From: Bacillus sp. OK048
Lineage (GTDB): Bacteria; Bacillota; Bacilli; Bacillales; Cytobacillaceae
Direction of reading: 5' to 3'
DNA: 64,000 bases
NCBI RefSeq assembly: GCF_900103525.1
Contig: NZ_FNHN01000004.1
Span: 310,001 to 374,000, forward strand
The stretch's first letter is position 1, and every line of letters begins with the position of its first letter. The notes beneath the pieces are model-generated. The model did no database searches. It was not told the DNA's origin and saw only the letters and a list, made by a program, of their open reading frames with translations. A program made the position numbers and the translations under genes. Below, piece after piece: positions 15,532 through 24,161 of this stretch.

Positions 15532-16992
15532 CTATAGTTTTTTAGTTAATGGAAATAAAACACAATCCTTAATTGAATCACTATTCGTTAGTACCATTAA
15601 TAAGCGTTCAATGCCAAATCCCCATCCAGAAATGGGTGGCATTCCATATTCCATAGCTGTCAGATAATCTTCATCCATCTCCATAGCTTCTAAATCTCCA
15701 TTACTTTTAAGCTGGGCTTGGGTCTCCAATCTTCTTCTTTGTTCAAGCGGGTCAACCAGTTCCGAATAGGCATTGATGATTTCCGCACCATTGACCACTA
15801 ATTGGAACCTGTCTGTAAGAGCAGGATTTTGATCATTGGCTCTAGCTAATGGGGATAAATCTATCGGGTGCTTGATTAAAAATGTCGGTTTAACTAGTTG
15901 TGGTCGACACATTTTCTTGTAAAGAAGATCAATAAAATTACCTCTCCCTAAAGATTCAATGTCGGAATGTTCTAAGTTGATATTTTTCCTCAACGTTTCT
16001 TGATATAAATCTTTAACATCAGGATAAAGGTCTATATCAATCCCTGTGTCTTTTAAGATTAAATCCCTGAAAGAGGTAATGTCCCATTCTTGTGAGAAGT
16101 TTATCGTTTGACCCTGGATGGTGATGGTAGTTGTATGAAAGGTTTGATCGAGAACAAACAGAACCATTTCCCGCATTAATTTCATTGTATCCTGATAATT
16201 CCAGTAGGCTGCATACCCTTCAACCATTGTAAATTCTTGAAGGTGCTGAGGACTAATCCCCTCGTTTCTAAAACACTTTGCAAATTCAAATACTTTGGTA
16301 AAACCACCTACAATTAACCTTTTTAAATAGGTTTCCGGTGCGATTCGTAAATTTAATTCAGTATCTAAGGAGTTATGATAAGTTCTAAACGGTTTAGCTA
16401 TAGCCCCCGATGAAGTATGCTGTAAAACTGGTGTTTCTACTTCTAAGAATTCCTGGTCCTCAAAGAATCTGCGAATGGCACGTGCCATTTTGGTTCTGGC
16501 TAGTAAACGACTTTGTGTGTCTTTTGTCATCATTAAATCTAAATATCGCTGTCTATATCGAAGTTCAACATTACTTAAACCGTGCCATTTTTCTGGAAGA
16601 GTCCGCAACGCCTTCCCAAGAAACACAAAGCTTTCGATTCGAAGTGTTTTCTCATTCGTTTTAGTCGAATACATACTCCCTTCCGCACCGATAAAATCAC
16701 CAATATCCACTAAATTATGAAATTGATTAAAAGGTTCCTCGCCAATCTCATCCTTTTTCAAAAGAAGTTGTAAGCTTCCTTGTATGTTTGAAATGGTAAT
16801 AAAGCTTAATTTGCTGAAGTTTCTTATACTCATAATTCTTCCGGCAACTCGAACTCCAGAAGTTCCGTCTTCCAGTTGAGAGGCTTCAAAAAGTTCATAA
16901 TTTGTTGAAAACCTTTCAGGATATACTGGAATCCCCTGCAATTTTAATGTCTCTAATTTCTCTATTCTAAGCTCTCTTTGTTCATTACTCAT
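15532..16992 (-). CDS. lysS: Class II lysyl-tRNA synthetase, divergent, T-box controlled
   Basis: 486 residues from the ATG at 16992 (GGAG 8 bp upstream). An N-terminal OB-fold anticodon-binding domain (about 45-145) is followed by a class II catalytic domain with motif 1 (FLEVETPVLQ), motif 2 (FRNEGISPQHLQEFTMVE) and motif 3 (GWGFGIERLLMVLTNS). It charges tRNA-Lys. From memory, housekeeping bacillary LysRS reads FRNEGISTRHNPEFTM and GLGIGIDRLVMLLT, so this protein is recognisably LysRS but divergent. It is most likely a second, conditionally expressed copy. No ftsH/hsl housekeeping neighbours are present. The leader at 17042-17355 is a T-box. Confidence 0.9.
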   Translation of the reverse strand: MSNEQRELRIEKLETLKLQGIPVYPERFSTNYELFEASQLEDGTSGVRVAGRIMSIRNFSKLSFITISNIQGSLQLLLKKDEIGEEPFNQFHNLVDIGDFIGAEGSMYSTKTNEKTLRIESFVFLGKALRTLPEKWHGLSNVELRYRQRYLDLMMTKDTQSRLLARTKMARAIRRFFEDQEFLEVETPVLQHTSSGAIAKPFRTYHNSLDTELNLRIAPETYLKRLIVGGFTKVFEFAKCFRNEGISPQHLQEFTMVEGYAAYWNYQDTMKLMREMVLFVLDQTFHTTTITIQGQTINFSQEWDITSFRDLILKDTGIDIDLYPDVKDLYQETLRKNINLEHSDIESLGRGNFIDLLYKKMCRPQLVKPTFLIKHPIDLSPLARANDQNPALTDRFQLVVNGAEIINAYSELVDPLEQRRRLETQAQLKSNGDLEAMEMDEDYLTAMEYGMPPISGWGFGIERLLMVLTNSDSIKDCVLFPLTKKL

Positions 16993-17041
16993 ACTTTTCA
17001 CTCCAGTCATCTATTTGGATTTCTTTACTACTTCAAAACAA

Positions 17042-17355
17042 CAAAAAAACTCCCACCCCCAAGATTATTCATCTTGAGGACGAGAGTTTATAGCTCCGCG
17101 GTACCACCCCAGTTTATTGATATGTCACCATATCAACCTCTTCGGGTACGGCAATTTTTTAATAATTGATGATACCCTATCTCTTTAACGGGAGATCCCG
17201 TCGCAGTATCACTAAGAACGCTCTTAGATCCGTGCGAAGCTCCGAGCCTTTTTTCATTAGGATCATTATTACTCCTTCCCACCTACCGGAGCTCTCTGGA
17301 AATAATTAATCAAAATTACTCTTCTCTTCATAGCCGTTTATGCCGTATTAATTGA
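17042..17355 (-). promoter_or_regulatory. T-box riboswitch (lysine-type) leader of lysS
   Basis: On the minus strand the 14-nt antiterminator T-box lies in AACTGGGGTGGTACCGCGG (17113-17095). It is followed by a terminator (CTCGTCCTCAAGAT with ATCTTGGGGGTGGGAG, then TTTTTTT, ending at about 17042). Stem I features are seen upstream: AGAGAGCTCCGGTAGGTG is the distal loop region, and a 3'-side internal loop AATGAAAAAAGG contains AAA, a lysine codon, as likely specifier. Uncharged tRNA-Lys would stabilise the antiterminator and allow lysS expression. Confidence 0.9.
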
Positions 17356-17359
17356 AAAT

Positions 17360-17388
17360 ATCTTAGCCTAAATAAATGGCTTAGTCAA
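17360..17388 (-). promoter_or_regulatory. Sigma-A promoter of T-box/lysS
   Basis: TTGACT (17388-17383), a 17-bp spacer and TAAGAT (17365-17360) lie just upstream of Stem I. Confidence 0.75.
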
Positions 17389-17501
17389 TTGCTAGATGCA
17401 GAATTAATTAGCTTGTTCGACTATTCTGACCCTTAACGAAACAAGGCAAGCGATGCCTAACGTGTTAGGATCACCAAGCATCTTGCTTATAGAATAACTA
17501 T

Positions 17502-17690
17502 TTACTCTCCTTCATTAACGCTGATTTTATATCCTTCTTGTTGGGGACCAGCTTCGAAAACTTCCCTTGATACAATATAATAAGTTTCCTCATTCTTGTC
17601 AGTGATAACCATTTCACTTGGGCTCTTATCAACTGCGGCAGCCTCCAGGCTAAAATACCCCATACCTAGCATTGAAATATCAAATTGCAC
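17502..17690 (-). CDS. Hypothetical small protein
   Basis: 62 residues from a GTG start at 17690 with GAGGGATG about 7 bp upstream. It is acidic, contains the segment TYYIVSREVFEAGPQQEGY and ends SVNEGE. There is no membrane segment. I do not recognise it. Confidence 0.5.
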   Translation of the reverse strand: MQFDISMLGMGYFSLEAAAVDKSPSEMVITDKNEETYYIVSREVFEAGPQQEGYKISVNEGE

Positions 17691-17830
17691 GTGTACATCC
17701 CTCTTTCCTAGTTTTATTGAATTTTACCTTTTTTCTGAAGTGGCGACAAGCTTTAGTATTTGATTATTTTGAAACCTTTTGAATCCTCTTCCGTAAGTAT
17801 ATCGAGGAGTCTTTAACTGGAGGGATAATA

Positions 17831-18034
17831 ATGAGCGAAAAAGGTTGTATAAAATGCGGCGCTAGAGATACTGGGCAAAAAGAAGTGGCGATGACTGGAA
17901 CAGGCATATCGAAAATACTTGATATCCAGCATAATACGTTTATCGTTGTCTTTTGTAAAAAATGCGGTTATTCCGAATTCTATAATAAAAAATCATCCAA
18001 AACATCCAATATCCTTGATTTATTTTTTGGTTGA
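17831..18034 (+). CDS. Zinc-ribbon nucleic-acid-binding protein (DUF2082 / YpzJ-like)
   Basis: 67 residues. CIKCG (residues 6-10) and CKKCGY (about 42-47) form a four-Cys zinc ribbon. The middle GTGISKILDIQHNTFIVV and the ending SNILDLFFG match the DUF2082 family of small zinc-ribbon proteins. The role is unknown; nucleic-acid binding is assumed from the ribbon. GGAGGG precedes the ATG, and a terminator follows at 18112. Confidence 0.88.
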   Translation: MSEKGCIKCGARDTGQKEVAMTGTGISKILDIQHNTFIVVFCKKCGYSEFYNKKSSKTSNILDLFFG

Positions 18035-18111
18035 TAATTCTAAAAAATAATCTGTACTAAAAAAACGAAATGAGTAAATTTTTGACATAAAAATTGTTCT
18101 ATTAGCATGCA

Positions 18112-18140
18112 AAAACTCGCCGATTGGTGAGTTTTATTTA
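18112..18140 (+). terminator. Terminator of zinc-ribbon gene
   Basis: AAAACTCGCC pairs with GGTGAGTTTT (18112-18121 with 18126-18135) around GATT, then ATTTATTT. Confidence 0.65.
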
Positions 18141-18160
18141 TTTGGCCGTTGAATCCCAAA

Positions 18161-18765
18161 TCCCTTCGGTAATCAGGGGAAATGGTTATCATAAGCGGGA
18201 GGATGACCAAGTCCCTTCGGAAATTCGGGGGAAATGGTTATCATAAGCGGGATGATGACCAAATCCCTTCGAAAATCAGGGGAAAGGGGTTATCATGAGC
18301 GGAATGATGACCATTTCCCTTCGAAAATAAGGGGAAAGGGGTTATCATGAGCGGGATGATGACCAAACCCATTCGAAAATTCGGGGAAAGTGGTCATCAT
18401 AAGCGGGATGATGACCAAACCCATTCGAAAATTCGGGGAAAGTGGTTATCATAAGTGTGATGATGACCAAGTCCCTTCGAAAATAAGGGGAAAGTGGTTA
18501 TCATAAGCGGAATGATGACCATTTCCCTTCGAAAATAAGGGGAAAGTGGTTATCATGAGCGGGATGATGACCATTTCCCTTCCAAAAATCAGGGGAAAGT
18601 GGTTATCATAAGTGTGATGATGACCAAATCCCTTCGGAAATTCGGGGGAAATGGTTATCATAAGCGGGAGGATGACCAAACCCCTTCGGAAATTAGGGGA
18701 AAGTGGTTATCATAAGCGGGATGATGACCAAACCCCTTCGAAAATTAGGGGAAAGTGGTTATCAT
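18161..18765. repeat. Tandem array of about 12 units of 52 bp, each with two hairpins
   Basis: Units begin near 18161, 18212, 18264, 18316, 18368, 18420, 18472, 18524, 18576, 18629, 18681 and 18733; almost all are exactly 52 bp. Each has a TCCCTTCGAAAAT-AGGGGA hairpin followed by GGTTATCAT-aagcggg-ATGATGACC, a second inverted repeat. Variation between units is mostly substitutions, with alternating GGGATGATG / GGGAGGATG / GTGATGATG types. Unit length is not a multiple of three and there is no ribosome binding site, so it is not a coding repeat. It lies between the zinc-ribbon gene and a 47-residue gene. Confidence 0.9.
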
Positions 18766-18869
18766 CGCAAAATGGTGCTGACATTGCTTCTACCGACGTC
18801 TGTCTCTCACATATGCTCAATGAATGGTCATTTGCTTTTCAAGCATACTATTACTTGGAGGTGGAAAAA

Positions 18870-19013
18870 ATGTCAAAAAATAATCCTATCGAATATACAG
18901 GGAAAGTTCTAAATGAAAGGAACCAGCTTACTGGTCCAGATGATTCAGGTAAGGCATCCTATCCAGAACGTCCAAAGAATGTTTCAATTCAGGATCCAGG
19001 CACTAAAAAGTAG
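18870..19013 (+). CDS. Small hydrophilic protein (47 aa), unknown
   Basis: The ATG at 18870 has GGAGGTGG just upstream. The 47-residue product is very polar (NERNQLTGPDDSGKASYPER in its middle) and ends in PGTKK, with no membrane segment. The composition resembles small spore or stress peptides, but no family is recognised. A longer in-frame extension into the tandem repeat is not credible. A terminator follows. Confidence 0.65.
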   Translation: MSKNNPIEYTGKVLNERNQLTGPDDSGKASYPERPKNVSIQDPGTKK

Positions 19014-19046
19014 TAGTAGCGAATAATGCAATCACAAATTCAGCTG

Positions 19047-19072
19047 GCTGCCATTACGGCAGCTTTTATTTT
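19047..19072 (+). terminator. Terminator of 47-aa gene
   Basis: GCTGCC/GGCAGC (19047-19052 with 19058-19063), then TTTTATTTT. Confidence 0.85.
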
Positions 19073-19184
19073 ACAATTGTTGCCATTTACCCAACGTCGT
19101 TCTTTTGGTACTTTTAGTATGATGCTAGATTCATAGGTTGAGTGGAAGTATGCTTTTTAGTTCTTTTTGGAAAGAAGGATTTTT

Positions 19185-19808
19185 ATGAAAGTGCAATGGA
19201 AATTGCTGTTTCAAATTTTTTGGACTTTTTTTAAGATTAGTCCGGTAACCTTTGGTGGTGGCTTTGCCATGATTCCATTAATGGTAAAAGAAATAGTAGA
19301 AAAGAGAAAATGGTTAACACATGAAGACATTACTGAAGTAATTGCTTTATCTCAAACCGTTCCAGGAGCGGTTGCGGTAAATTCAGCAACATTTATTGGA
19401 CACAGAATTAGCGGGATTAGAGGGGCACTAGCCGCTATGATTGGGGTTTCGCTGCCTACATTTATCATTGTCCTATTACTAGGGGCTTCCTATTTTTTCG
19501 TTCATGATAATCCAAAATTAGAAGCTGCGTTTGTGTCAATACGAGTTACCATTGTAGCGATCATTGTGTATGCTGCAATTAAAATAGGCCAAACCGCCAT
19601 TTACGACACGACTACATTCTTCATTATGGTGGTCGGTGTCCCAGCACTTTTTTTTATCCATCCCATTGTTGCCATTATTTTTGGAGCCATTGCTGGATTA
19701 ATCGCAATCCCAATTAAAAGAAAATTAGGCTACACGATTAAAATGAAAACAAGTAAGGCAGAAGATCCAACTACTAACCCCGATTATTACATGGGTTCTG
19801 GTATTTAA
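19185..19808 (+). CDS. Chromate transporter, first half-size subunit
   Basis: 207 residues from the ATG at 19185 (AGAAGGA upstream; an upstream TTG is less likely). The CHR-domain signature is clear: FGGGFAMIPLMVKE near the N-terminus, LSQTVPGAVAVNSATFIGHR and then several membrane helices. Half-size CHR proteins (YwrA/YwrB, Chr3N/Chr3C) work as pairs encoded side by side, exporting chromate or related anions. The partner starts 20 bp downstream. Confidence 0.93.
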   Translation: MKVQWKLLFQIFWTFFKISPVTFGGGFAMIPLMVKEIVEKRKWLTHEDITEVIALSQTVPGAVAVNSATFIGHRISGIRGALAAMIGVSLPTFIIVLLLGASYFFVHDNPKLEAAFVSIRVTIVAIIVYAAIKIGQTAIYDTTTFFIMVVGVPALFFIHPIVAIIFGAIAGLIAIPIKRKLGYTIKMKTSKAEDPTTNPDYYMGSGI

Positions 19809-19828
19809 GCGCTAGGAGGTTTATCGGA

Positions 19829-20371
19829 ATGGTATTGTGGGAACTTTTTCAAACATTTTTTTTAATGGGCTTTGTCTCCTTCGGTGGGGGCTATGCGATG
19901 ATCCCTATTATTGAAACCGCCGTGACGGCATACGGCTGGATGCCTGCAGAACAGTTGACCAATATGATCGCGATTGCCGGAATGTCACCCGGTCCTGTTG
20001 CTGTGAATAGTGCAATTCTAATAGGATATTCAGCGGCAGGCATAGGTGGGGCCAGTGTATCTGCCTTTGCTATTTTGCTTCCTTCTCTTATCTTGGTCAT
20101 CACAGTAGCAGCCTTTTTTAGCAAACTTCACCATAATCCAGTAGTTGAACGTATGTTTTATGGACTAAAGCCTATCATTATTAGTTTAATCATTTTTGCG
20201 GCAATTAAATTTGCACTAAACAATCACATGCTTAGTGTACATATATCATTTCGATCCATAAGCATATTCTTCATTTTTTTCCTATCCTTATTCGCCTTAC
20301 TAAAACTACGTTGGAATCCTGTCTATGTTATTTTGCTATCCGGGTTGGTGGGTGTAGCCCTCTATTCTTAG
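19829..20371 (+). CDS. Chromate transporter, second half-size subunit
   Basis: 180 residues, a CHR domain with FGGGYAMIPIIETAV and GMSPGPVAVNSAILIGY. It is distinct from but homologous to the first subunit and probably inserts with opposite topology. AGGAGG precedes the ATG. The two-gene operon ends at a strong terminator (20399). Confidence 0.93.
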   Translation: MVLWELFQTFFLMGFVSFGGGYAMIPIIETAVTAYGWMPAEQLTNMIAIAGMSPGPVAVNSAILIGYSAAGIGGASVSAFAILLPSLILVITVAAFFSKLHHNPVVERMFYGLKPIIISLIIFAAIKFALNNHMLSVHISFRSISIFFIFFLSLFALLKLRWNPVYVILLSGLVGVALYS

Positions 20372-20398
20372 CCGACTTTCGTTACCCTTTTCTAACAT

Positions 20399-20440
20399 AA
20401 CCTAAGATAACCAATAATCGGTTATCCTAGGTTTTTTTTA
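20399..20440 (+). terminator. Terminator of chromate transporter operon
   Basis: AACCTAAGATAACC pairs with GGTTATCCTAGGTT (one mismatch), followed by TTTTTTT. Confidence 0.9.
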
Positions 20441-20612
20441 TTAAATTTTAGTATTAACAAATTCTTTTTTAGTAATCGTTATCTGAATCTCTATTCAACA
20501 TGCCTATAGCAGCATTAAATGAAAAGGCATCCCTCATATTCCCTTCCGGTGCAATTTATCAATCAATAAATGAAACGTTAAAAAAAGAAGAGCATGAGGC
20601 CAAAATCCAAAA

Positions 20613-20667
20613 GAGGCACCAAATCTTCCCATGCATTTGCATTGGAGATTAGGCACCTCGTTTTTTC
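20613..20667. terminator. Bidirectional terminator between chr operon and rlmN
   Basis: GAGGCACC (20613-20620) and GGCACCTC (20652-20659) are not fully complementary as written: their outer GAGG/CCTC and inner AATCT/AGATT parts pair. GTTTTTTC follows on the plus strand and CTTTTGG on the minus strand. It lies about 50 bp after the rlmN stop. Confidence 0.5.
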
Positions 20668-20709
20668 TGCTTCTTTTCATTGGATGTTTGTTCTAGGGAT
20701 CAAAAATAA

Positions 20710-21777
20710 TTAGTGGGCTTCTGCCTTTTTAATTTGTTTGCTTCTTAACTGTCCGCACGCGGCATCAATATCGGTCCCATGTTCTTGGCGGATTTTGCAA
20801 TTGATCCCCCGCTTTTTCAAGGTATCATAAAAAGTCAGGACCGATTCATGCTCACTTCTTTGATATTGACTATGTTCATCTACAGGATTATAGGGAATTA
20901 AATTAACATAAACTTGTGGACTCAGATCACTTAGAAGATCACCAAGTTGCTCGGCTTCCTCCTTATGATCATTGACATCCTTCAAGAGAATATATTCAAT
21001 AGTAATTCTACGGTTTGTTTTTTCTACATAGTACTTCATCGATTCCATTAGCTTTTCAATCGGAATCGCGCGGTTTATTTTCATAATCCGCGTCCGCAGT
21101 TCATTATTTGGCGCATGCAAGGAAATGGCCAAGTTTACCTGCAATTGGGTATCAGTAAATTCATAAATTTTGTTGGCAAGACCGCTGGTTGATACGGTAA
21201 TGCGTCTAGCAGCAATCGCAAGTCCTTTATGATCGATGATTACCTTTAAAAAGTTTAACAGATTTTCAAAATTATCGAATGGTTCACCAATTCCCATTAC
21301 CACAACATGACTCACGGTTTCGCCTTGACCCATTTGATCGAGATGAAGTTGAACATTCATAATCTGCTCGACAATTTCCCCACTTGATAAATCCCTGCTT
21401 TTCGCTAATAATCCACTCGCACAAAAACTGCAGCCGATGTTACAGCCTACTTGGGTGGTGACACAAACTGATAGACCATATTTATGTCTCATCATCACCG
21501 TTTCAATTAAATTACCATCCTGTAATTTAAATAAAAACTTTATGGTTCCATCCGCTGATTCCTGCTTTATATGCTGGGATAAGGTTTGGATGGAAAAGTG
21601 TTCTTCTAGTAATTGCACACAGTCTTGATTCAAACCGGTCATGTCAGCGAAATTTGTGACACGCTTGCGATAAAGCCAATCCCAGACTTGTGATGCCCTA
21701 GACTTTTTATGACCATGATCTAAAAGCCATGCAGTCAATTGCTCTATAGTTAATCCATATATGGACTCTTTATTCAT
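20710..21777 (-). CDS. rlmN: 23S rRNA (adenine(2503)-C2)-methyltransferase RlmN
   Basis: 355 residues from the ATG at 21777 (AAGTGAG upstream; TTG at 21786 is possible). The radical-SAM cluster motif is [10 protein letters not shown] (Cys 112, 116 and 119), and the second-half catalytic Cys is in DIDAACGQL (Cys 341). It methylates A2503 of 23S rRNA and A37 of some tRNAs. Residues around the motif ([25 protein letters not shown]) are RlmN-like rather than Cfr-like. It stands alone, not in the usual yloN-prpC-prkC operon, so the genome may have a second copy. Confidence 0.93.
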   Translation of the reverse strand: MNKESIYGLTIEQLTAWLLDHGHKKSRASQVWDWLYRKRVTNFADMTGLNQDCVQLLEEHFSIQTLSQHIKQESADGTIKFLFKLQDGNLIETVMMRHKYGLSVCVTTQVGCNIGCSFCASGLLAKSRDLSSGEIVEQIMNVQLHLDQMGQGETVSHVVVMGIGEPFDNFENLLNFLKVIIDHKGLAIAARRITVSTSGLANKIYEFTDTQLQVNLAISLHAPNNELRTRIMKINRAIPIEKLMESMKYYVEKTNRRITIEYILLKDVNDHKEEAEQLGDLLSDLSPQVYVNLIPYNPVDEHSQYQRSEHESVLTFYDTLKKRGINCKIRQEHGTDIDAACGQLRSKQIKKAEAH

Positions 21778-22067
21778 AGGTTTCAACTCACTTTTTATGA
21801 TAAAATTAATTTTTCACTACCGTGTAGCTTTATTCATACACGTTATTTGTAGTCATCTTACCATTTTACCATGAATCCTTGGTTCCTCATAACCTGCAGT
21901 GTCACCATGGTAAGAATTTCCTCTAGAACTTTACAGCCTCTCGACCAGAATTAGCAACACATGTTGATTAGTCTAATCCATAATTATAGGAAATTTGTTA
22001 AAACAAAGCAGAAAATAAGATAGAATTACAAATAAGAATTCAGCTAAAGTTGAAAGGAGCAGAACCG

Positions 22068-22547
22068 ATGAACTACAAAATTATCGAAAAAGAAAGCTTT
22101 AAAATCGTTGGTGTAAAGCGTGAGTTTTCATGCGTCAATGGACAAAATCAAGTTGAGATACCAAAAATGTGGAATGATGTTCATGCAGATGGAACCAACG
22201 ATTTATTATTCCAATTGAATACTGGCCAAATTAAAGGGGTACTTGGCGTATGTGTGGATAAACGAGATTCACAATCTCAATTAATGGATTACTGGATTGC
22301 AACAGATCATACCGGCAACACACCTGAAGGTCTTTTGGAGCTAAAGATCCCTGCTTCCAAGTGGGGAGTTTTTGAAGTTCACGGAGCCATGCCTGATGCG
22401 ATGCAAACCGCATGGAAACAAATATTCTCAGAATGGTTTCCATCCAGTCAATACAAGCATGCGGGTACCCCTGACTTGGAAGTATATACAAACGGAAATC
22501 CATCAAGCCCAGACTACTATTCTGAAATTTGGATCCCATTAAAATAA
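22068..22547 (+). CDS. GyrI-like small-molecule-binding domain protein
   Basis: 159 residues from the ATG at 22068, preceded by GAAAGGAG. It begins MNYKIIEKESFKIVGVKREF and contains the WNDVHADGT and EVHGAMPDAM segments typical of stand-alone GyrI-like/AraC effector-binding domains. It has no DNA-binding part. Such proteins bind or hydrolyse small aromatic compounds. The ligand is unknown. It converges with the next gene on a shared terminator. Confidence 0.85.
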   Translation: MNYKIIEKESFKIVGVKREFSCVNGQNQVEIPKMWNDVHADGTNDLLFQLNTGQIKGVLGVCVDKRDSQSQLMDYWIATDHTGNTPEGLLELKIPASKWGVFEVHGAMPDAMQTAWKQIFSEWFPSSQYKHAGTPDLEVYTNGNPSSPDYYSEIWIPLK

Positions 22548-22550
22548 GAA

Positions 22551-22590
22551 AAAGAGAGGGAGAAATCAAGTTGATTTCTTCCTCTCTTTG
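22551..22590. terminator. Convergent bidirectional terminator
   Basis: AAGAGAGGGAGAAATC pairs with GATTTCTTCCTCTCTT, with short T/A tracts on both sides. It serves the genes ending at 22547 and 22592. Confidence 0.8.
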
Positions 22591-22591
22591 G

Positions 22592-24004
22592 TTAACTAAT
22601 TTCTTGATGATCTTTCAATTGCTCATAAATTTTTTGATAGGTCACTGCTTCCTTCACCATTCCTTTAAATTGATACATTTTACTGATTTTCCAAACAGGC
22701 GAAGGATTCAGGGGCTGGAGCTCCATTTCCCAGAAGAAGCAATCGATGGCCTGATCATACTGTTTAAATTCCGCATAATAATCGCCTAACTCCATCATCC
22801 GATCAGGATCCTCTAGCAATTCAACCATTTTACCGATTTTTCTAATGACGTCTAAATTAAAGTTTTGAATAGGTAACAGTTTTTCGTATACGGATTTTAG
22901 TCCATGCCTTTCGAGCAGGACTACCACAATTTGAAAAATCTTTTGATCTAATTCCTTTGGCGTTTCACCCTCTGGCAACTGTTTTAGCAATGAAATGAAT
23001 TCTTCTAAGTGCGCAATGACAAATCTAGAATCGGAATTTCTCCATATTTTACTTAGAATTTCATCATAAGATGCCGGTAGATCAGCTATAAAGTTCAACA
23101 AAGTCAAGGCTGCCCGTTCATAATGACCATTTTTAATCATTTTTTCCAATATCCCTTTTGATTCAGGTAACTCCAGAAATGGATTGATTTTTACCTGGGC
23201 TAAGATTTGCACCCATTCCTCCATCGTGACAAATCGTAATGCACTAGCCGTGTACTTTTTAATGGATTGAACTTTCTGAAGCCTTGCTGCATCTTCTAAC
23301 CAAAGTAATAACTCAACTAGACTATCTTGCTTACTTAAGATATCTTCTAAAATGATTCTTTTTTCAGGATTAAATCGATCCTTGAAGCATTGTATTTCAA
23401 CAAAAAGTGGATCTTTGTCAAGGATGGAAGGTAAATGTGAGGTTTGATAAAAATCGCGGTACTTGTGGAAATCATGTAAGTTTAATCGTTCCTGCGCTGA
23501 TTTCAAGACTGGAGAAAAATCATGTAAAATTTGAATGACCTGAAAAGACTTCATAAAACTGCCGTTTCTTCTAAAGTGAAAATAGAAATTGTCAATGATC
23601 TTAATTAGCTGATCTTTTTCAAAAAATGAGTCAAGTGTGGTGGCGATATAGGCGATTTCCTCGAGAGAATGATGAGTTTCGAGCTGGGAGAAGAGTTTAT
23701 TTTTATTCGGAATTGAAAGTGATAGATTGGGGATTAATGCAGTTACTAATGGATGTGGAGCGTTGATAACCAAGCCTTCGTTAAAAGCCTTGTTGATAAA
23801 TGTGCCATTCTCCACCTTTTCAAGCTTGTTACCATAAACAAGGGAATTTTTATAGTAAATGAAATAATAGCTATCGTGGTCCTCAGTTACAACATCTACT
23901 ACCTTGCTTTTTGCAAATATGGCGGCACGAACGACCTTCCCTTTAATGGTCCTATTTTTATCTTTTATTGAAAGTTCGGTTGGCATAAAAAGTTCAATAT
24001 CCAT
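22592..24004 (-). CDS. Helical-repeat protein, unknown (TPR-like C-terminus)
   Basis: 470 residues. The N-terminal 80 or so residues look like a small beta domain (KVVRAAIFAKSKVVDVVTED). The remainder is alpha-helical, and near the C-terminus (about 408-460) two TPR-like helix pairs (ELGDYYAEFKQYDQAIDCFF, then PSPVWKISKMYQFKGMVKEA) can be seen. No catalytic motif, signal peptide or membrane segment. The ATG is preceded by GGGGG. It probably acts as a protein-binding scaffold; I do not recognise the family. Confidence 0.75.
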   Translation of the reverse strand: MDIELFMPTELSIKDKNRTIKGKVVRAAIFAKSKVVDVVTEDHDSYYFIYYKNSLVYGNKLEKVENGTFINKAFNEGLVINAPHPLVTALIPNLSLSIPNKNKLFSQLETHHSLEEIAYIATTLDSFFEKDQLIKIIDNFYFHFRRNGSFMKSFQVIQILHDFSPVLKSAQERLNLHDFHKYRDFYQTSHLPSILDKDPLFVEIQCFKDRFNPEKRIILEDILSKQDSLVELLLWLEDAARLQKVQSIKKYTASALRFVTMEEWVQILAQVKINPFLELPESKGILEKMIKNGHYERAALTLLNFIADLPASYDEILSKIWRNSDSRFVIAHLEEFISLLKQLPEGETPKELDQKIFQIVVVLLERHGLKSVYEKLLPIQNFNLDVIRKIGKMVELLEDPDRMMELGDYYAEFKQYDQAIDCFFWEMELQPLNPSPVWKISKMYQFKGMVKEAVTYQKIYEQLKDHQEIS

Positions 24005-24110
24005 ATCATTTAGCCCCCTGTCATATTTTCAGCAATCCGTATGATTTTTTCAAGCTTTTACAAGTTAATTATATCATACCTTCTAAAAAAGCGTGCTTTG
24101 ACAAGGAAAA

Positions 24111-24148
24111 GAACTCTGGTTAACAGGATTAGGCTGTTGTCAGAGTTC
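24111..24148 (-). terminator. Terminator of the sigma-PadR-SEDS operon
   Basis: GAACTCTG (24111-24118) and CAGAGTTC (24141-24148), extended by GTTAAC/GTTGT, then TTTTCC on the minus strand. It lies 14 bp after the SEDS gene stop. Confidence 0.7.
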
Positions 24149-24161
24149 CTTCTATGTTCAG

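Noticed and set aside
17042-17355. Lysine riboswitch (L-box) ahead of lysS
   Set aside because: The GGTGGTACCGCG antiterminator core and the Stem I signatures define a T-box, which senses tRNA rather than free lysine.
18161-18765. CRISPR-like array
   Set aside because: Units are contiguous tandem copies without unique spacers, and no cas gene is near.
18449-18912. Open frames on both strands across the tandem repeat
   Set aside because: The unit length of 52 bp keeps shifting the frame; the protein text is only the translated repeat and there is no start site. Only the 47-codon gene at 18870 has a ribosome binding site.
20710-21777. Cfr-type resistance methyltransferase
   Set aside because: The motif [10 protein letters not shown] and its surroundings follow RlmN, whereas Cfr-type enzymes read CNFGCKFCATG; resistance is not indicated.
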